Part shown: positions 62,174 through 64,000 of the stretch, one piece after another
How positions within the stretch are numbered: the stretch's first letter is position 1
Layout: each line of letters starts with the position of its first letter
DNA from: Streptomyces sp. SUK 48
Lineage (GTDB): Bacteria; Actinomycetota; Actinomycetes; Streptomycetales; Streptomycetaceae
Assembly: GCF_009650765.1 (NCBI RefSeq)
Contig: NZ_CP045740.1
Coordinates: 7,726,001 to 7,790,000 of the forward strand
Length of the DNA: 64,000 bases
Direction: 5' to 3'
Made by a program: the position numbers and the translations under genes
The notes under the pieces: generated by a model
Told to the model about the DNA's origin: nothing
The model's input: only the letters and a program-made list of their open reading frames with translations
The model's database searches: none

Positions 62174-64000
62174 CCGCTCTCGAACCGGCGGCGGAACTCG
62201 TCGTCACCGACCTCACCGTGGGCGGGATGACCTGCGCGGCCTGTGTCCGCCGGGTGGAGAAGAAGCTCGGCAGGCTGGACGGCGTCACGGCCACGGTCAA
62301 CCTGGCCACGGGGCTCGCCCGGGTCAGCCACCCGGCCGATGTCGCGCCCGAGAGCCTCGTCACCGCGGTCGAACAGGCCGGGTACCAGGCCGCGTTGCCG
62401 GTGACCGAGGTCGCCGAGGTGGCTGCGAGGGCCGAGGACGAGGAGGAGGCCGGGTCCCGGCGCGAGCGGGAGCGCATCACGGTGACCGCGCTGCTGGCCG
62501 TACCGGTGCTGGTGCTCTCCATGGTGCCGGCCCTGCAATTCGGGAACTGGCAGTGGCTGTGCTTCGTGCTGGCCGCTCCGGTGGCCGTGTGGAGCGCCTG
62601 GCCCTTCCACCTCCGCGCGCTGCGGGGGCTGCGCCACTCCACGGCCACGATGGACACCCTGGTCTCGCTGGGGATCGTGGCGTCGTTCGCGTGGTCGGCG
62701 TACGCGCTGTTCCTCGGCGGGGCGGGTGAGCCCGGGATGCGGATGTCGTTCAGCCTCCTGCCCTCCGCGTCGGACGGCAGGGCGCACCTGTATCTGGAAG
62801 CGGCCGTCAGCGTCCCGCTGTTCGTGCTGACCGGACGGTTCCTGGAGGGGCGGGCCCGGCGGGGGACCGGGGCGGCGCTGCGGTCGCTCGCCGAGCTGGC
62901 GGCCAAGAAGGTCTCGGTGCGCGACGAGCTCGGCGAGCGGTCGATCCCGGTCGAGCGGCTGCGCGTGGGGCAGACCTTCGTGGTGCGGCCGGGGGAGCGG
63001 GTCGCCACCGACGGACGCGTGACGCGGGGCACCTCCGCCGTGGACCTGTCCCTGGTGACCGGCGAGAGCGAGCCGGTGGCGGTGGGTCCGGGCTCGGCCC
63101 TGGTCGGCGGCGCCGTCAACGCCGGCGGGCTGCTTCTGGTGGAGGCCACGGCGGTCGGCGCGGACACCCGGCTCGCGCGGATCACCCGCCTCGTCACCGA
63201 GGCACAGGCCGGAAAGGCACGGGCGCAGCGGCTGGCGGACGCGGTCGCCGGAGTGTTCGTACCCGTCGTCCTCGCCCTCTCGGTGACCGTCCTCGGGTTC
63301 TGGCTGGGTGCCGGCGCCGATCCGCAGGCGGCCCTCACCGCCTGCGTGGCCGTACTCGTCGTGGCCTGCCCCTGCGCGCTCGGGCTGGCGACGCCCACCG
63401 CGCTGATGGCCGCCACCGGGCGCGGGGCGCAGCTGGGCGTGCTGGTGCGGGGACCGCGGACACTGGAGGCCCTTCAGCACGTGGACACGGTCGTCCTGGA
63501 CAAGACCGGCACGCTGACCAGCGGTCATATGACGGTGGCCCGGGTCACCGCGCTGCCGGGCGCGCTCGGGCAGGAGGCGCTGGTGCGGCTGGCCGGCGCC
63601 GTGGAGCAGGGCTCCGAGCATCCGATCGGACAGGCCGTGACCGCGTACGCCCGCCGCACGGGCGAGGTGGGACCCCTGCCGGACGTGACGGACTTCGCCG
63701 CCGTCCCCGGGTACGGGGTCCACGGCCGGGTGGACGGTCTGGCGGTCGAGGTGGGCTCCCCGGAGGGCGAGCTGCCGCGCGAACTGGCCAAGGCGCTGGC
63801 CGCGGCGGAGGAGGCCGCGCACACCCCGGTCCTGGTACGGGTCGACGGGCGCGCCAAGGCGCTGATCGCCGTCGGCGACGTGCTGCGCCCCGGCAGCTAC
63901 CGGGCCGTGGACCGGCTGCGGCGGCTCGGCATCCGCCCGGTGCTGGCCACCGGAGACCGCAAGGCGTCCGCCGAGGCCGTCGCCGCCGCGCTCGGCATCG
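62170..64000 (+). CDS. copA: Copper-exporting P1B-type ATPase (N-terminal 610 residues)
   Basis: The reading frame from GTG 62170 stays open to the end of the window. An N-terminal heavy-metal-associated domain with GMTCAACVRRVEKKLG is followed by membrane helices, the actuator motif LVTGESEPV, the metal-binding VACPCALGLATPTAL, the phosphorylation site LDKTGTLTSGHM, SEHPIGQAV and ATGDRKASAEA. CPC marks a Cu+ pump that expels or delivers copper across the membrane. The C-terminal part of the hydrolase domain and the last helices lie beyond the window. It is coupled with the Met/His-rich small protein. Confidence 0.93.
   Translation, partial: MTALEPAAELVVTDLTVGGMTCAACVRRVEKKLGRLDGVTATVNLATGLARVSHPADVAPESLVTAVEQAGYQAALPVTEVAEVAARAEDEEEAGSRRERERITVTALLAVPVLVLSMVPALQFGNWQWLCFVLAAPVAVWSAWPFHLRALRGLRHSTATMDTLVSLGIVASFAWSAYALFLGGAGEPGMRMSFSLLPSASDGRAHLYLEAAVSVPLFVLTGRFLEGRARRGTGAALRSLAELAAKKVSVRDELGERSIPVERLRVGQTFVVRPGERVATDGRVTRGTSAVDLSLVTGESEPVAVGPGSALVGGAVNAGGLLLVEATAVGADTRLARITRLVTEAQAGKARAQRLADAVAGVFVPVVLALSVTVLGFWLGAGADPQAALTACVAVLVVACPCALGLATPTALMAATGRGAQLGVLVRGPRTLEALQHVDTVVLDKTGTLTSGHMTVARVTALPGALGQEALVRLAGAVEQGSEHPIGQAVTAYARRTGEVGPLPDVTDFAAVPGYGVHGRVDGLAVEVGSPEGELPRELAKALAAAEEAAHTPVLVRVDGRAKALIAVGDVLRPGSYRAVDRLRRLGIRPVLATGDRKASAEAVAAALGI

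Overview
The window is about 72% G+C with strongly GC-biased third codon positions, GTG/TTG starts behind GGAGG-type ribosome binding sites, a chloramphenicol 3-O-phosphotransferase closely resembling the Streptomyces venezuelae enzyme as I remember it, a modular type I polyketide synthase, ALF-repeat and ricin-lectin secreted proteins, and many TetR/LacI/MocR regulators. All of this points to a Streptomyces chromosome, probably an accessory or arm region. No rRNA, phage, transposase or CRISPR signal was seen.

Layout. (1) 0-6.5 kb: two CPT-type kinases, an FAD monooxygenase, a small NTF2-like protein, two serine-type tRNA-like elements with abnormal anticodon arms (1614-1709 and 4105-4202), and a translationally coupled pair: a cis-prenyltransferase and an MpaB-family oxygenase fused to EF-hands. 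(2) 7.0-17.5 kb: a broken gene, then a probable arabinofuranoside regulon: LacI regulator, GH54 arabinofuranosidase with two ricin-lectin domains, a four-gene YtfQRT-YjfF-like furanose ABC transporter and a second, paralogous LacI. Three copies of an AACGTT-centred palindrome mark likely operators. (3) 17.9-25.1 kb: a soluble hybrid histidine kinase with many HAMP units, overlapped by an ANTAR-GAF-PAS-PP2C phosphatase and a small unknown protein. (4) 25-33.4 kb: GlxA-type regulator, GAPDH, VOC protein, a frameshifted gene, a hydrolase-like protein lacking its nucleophile, a lysozyme-like protein, cold-shock protein, sirtuin, PhzF protein and flavodoxin. (5) 33.5-42 kb: one self-contained 2798-residue PKS (ligase-ACP-KS-AT-DH-KR-ACP-TE). 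(6) 42-47 kb: two DUF1990-type genes around an AT-rich divergent promoter, a nucleotidyltransferase-like protein, an acetyltransferase and an Lcp-type DUF2236 oxygenase. (7) 47.5-51.8 kb: a tight operon of an MfnB-like furan synthase, aldehyde dehydrogenase, zinc alcohol dehydrogenase and SAM methyltransferase, ending in a perfect 14-bp hairpin. (8) 52-64 kb: TetR genes, a TetX-like monooxygenase, a MITE-like palindrome, a MocR-GNAT divergon, an ALF-repeat protein, an exported ferritin-like protein, a cobalamin riboswitch with a Ni/Co transporter, and the start of a copper P-type ATPase.

The most interesting parts are the furan-type operon, the paired tRNA-like genes, the prenyltransferase/oxygenase couple and the stand-alone PKS. 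Three genes are each out of frame by exactly one missing base, at or next to a short G/C run, so either assembly errors or recent decay affects this sequence. All family assignments come from motifs read by eye; no database search was possible.
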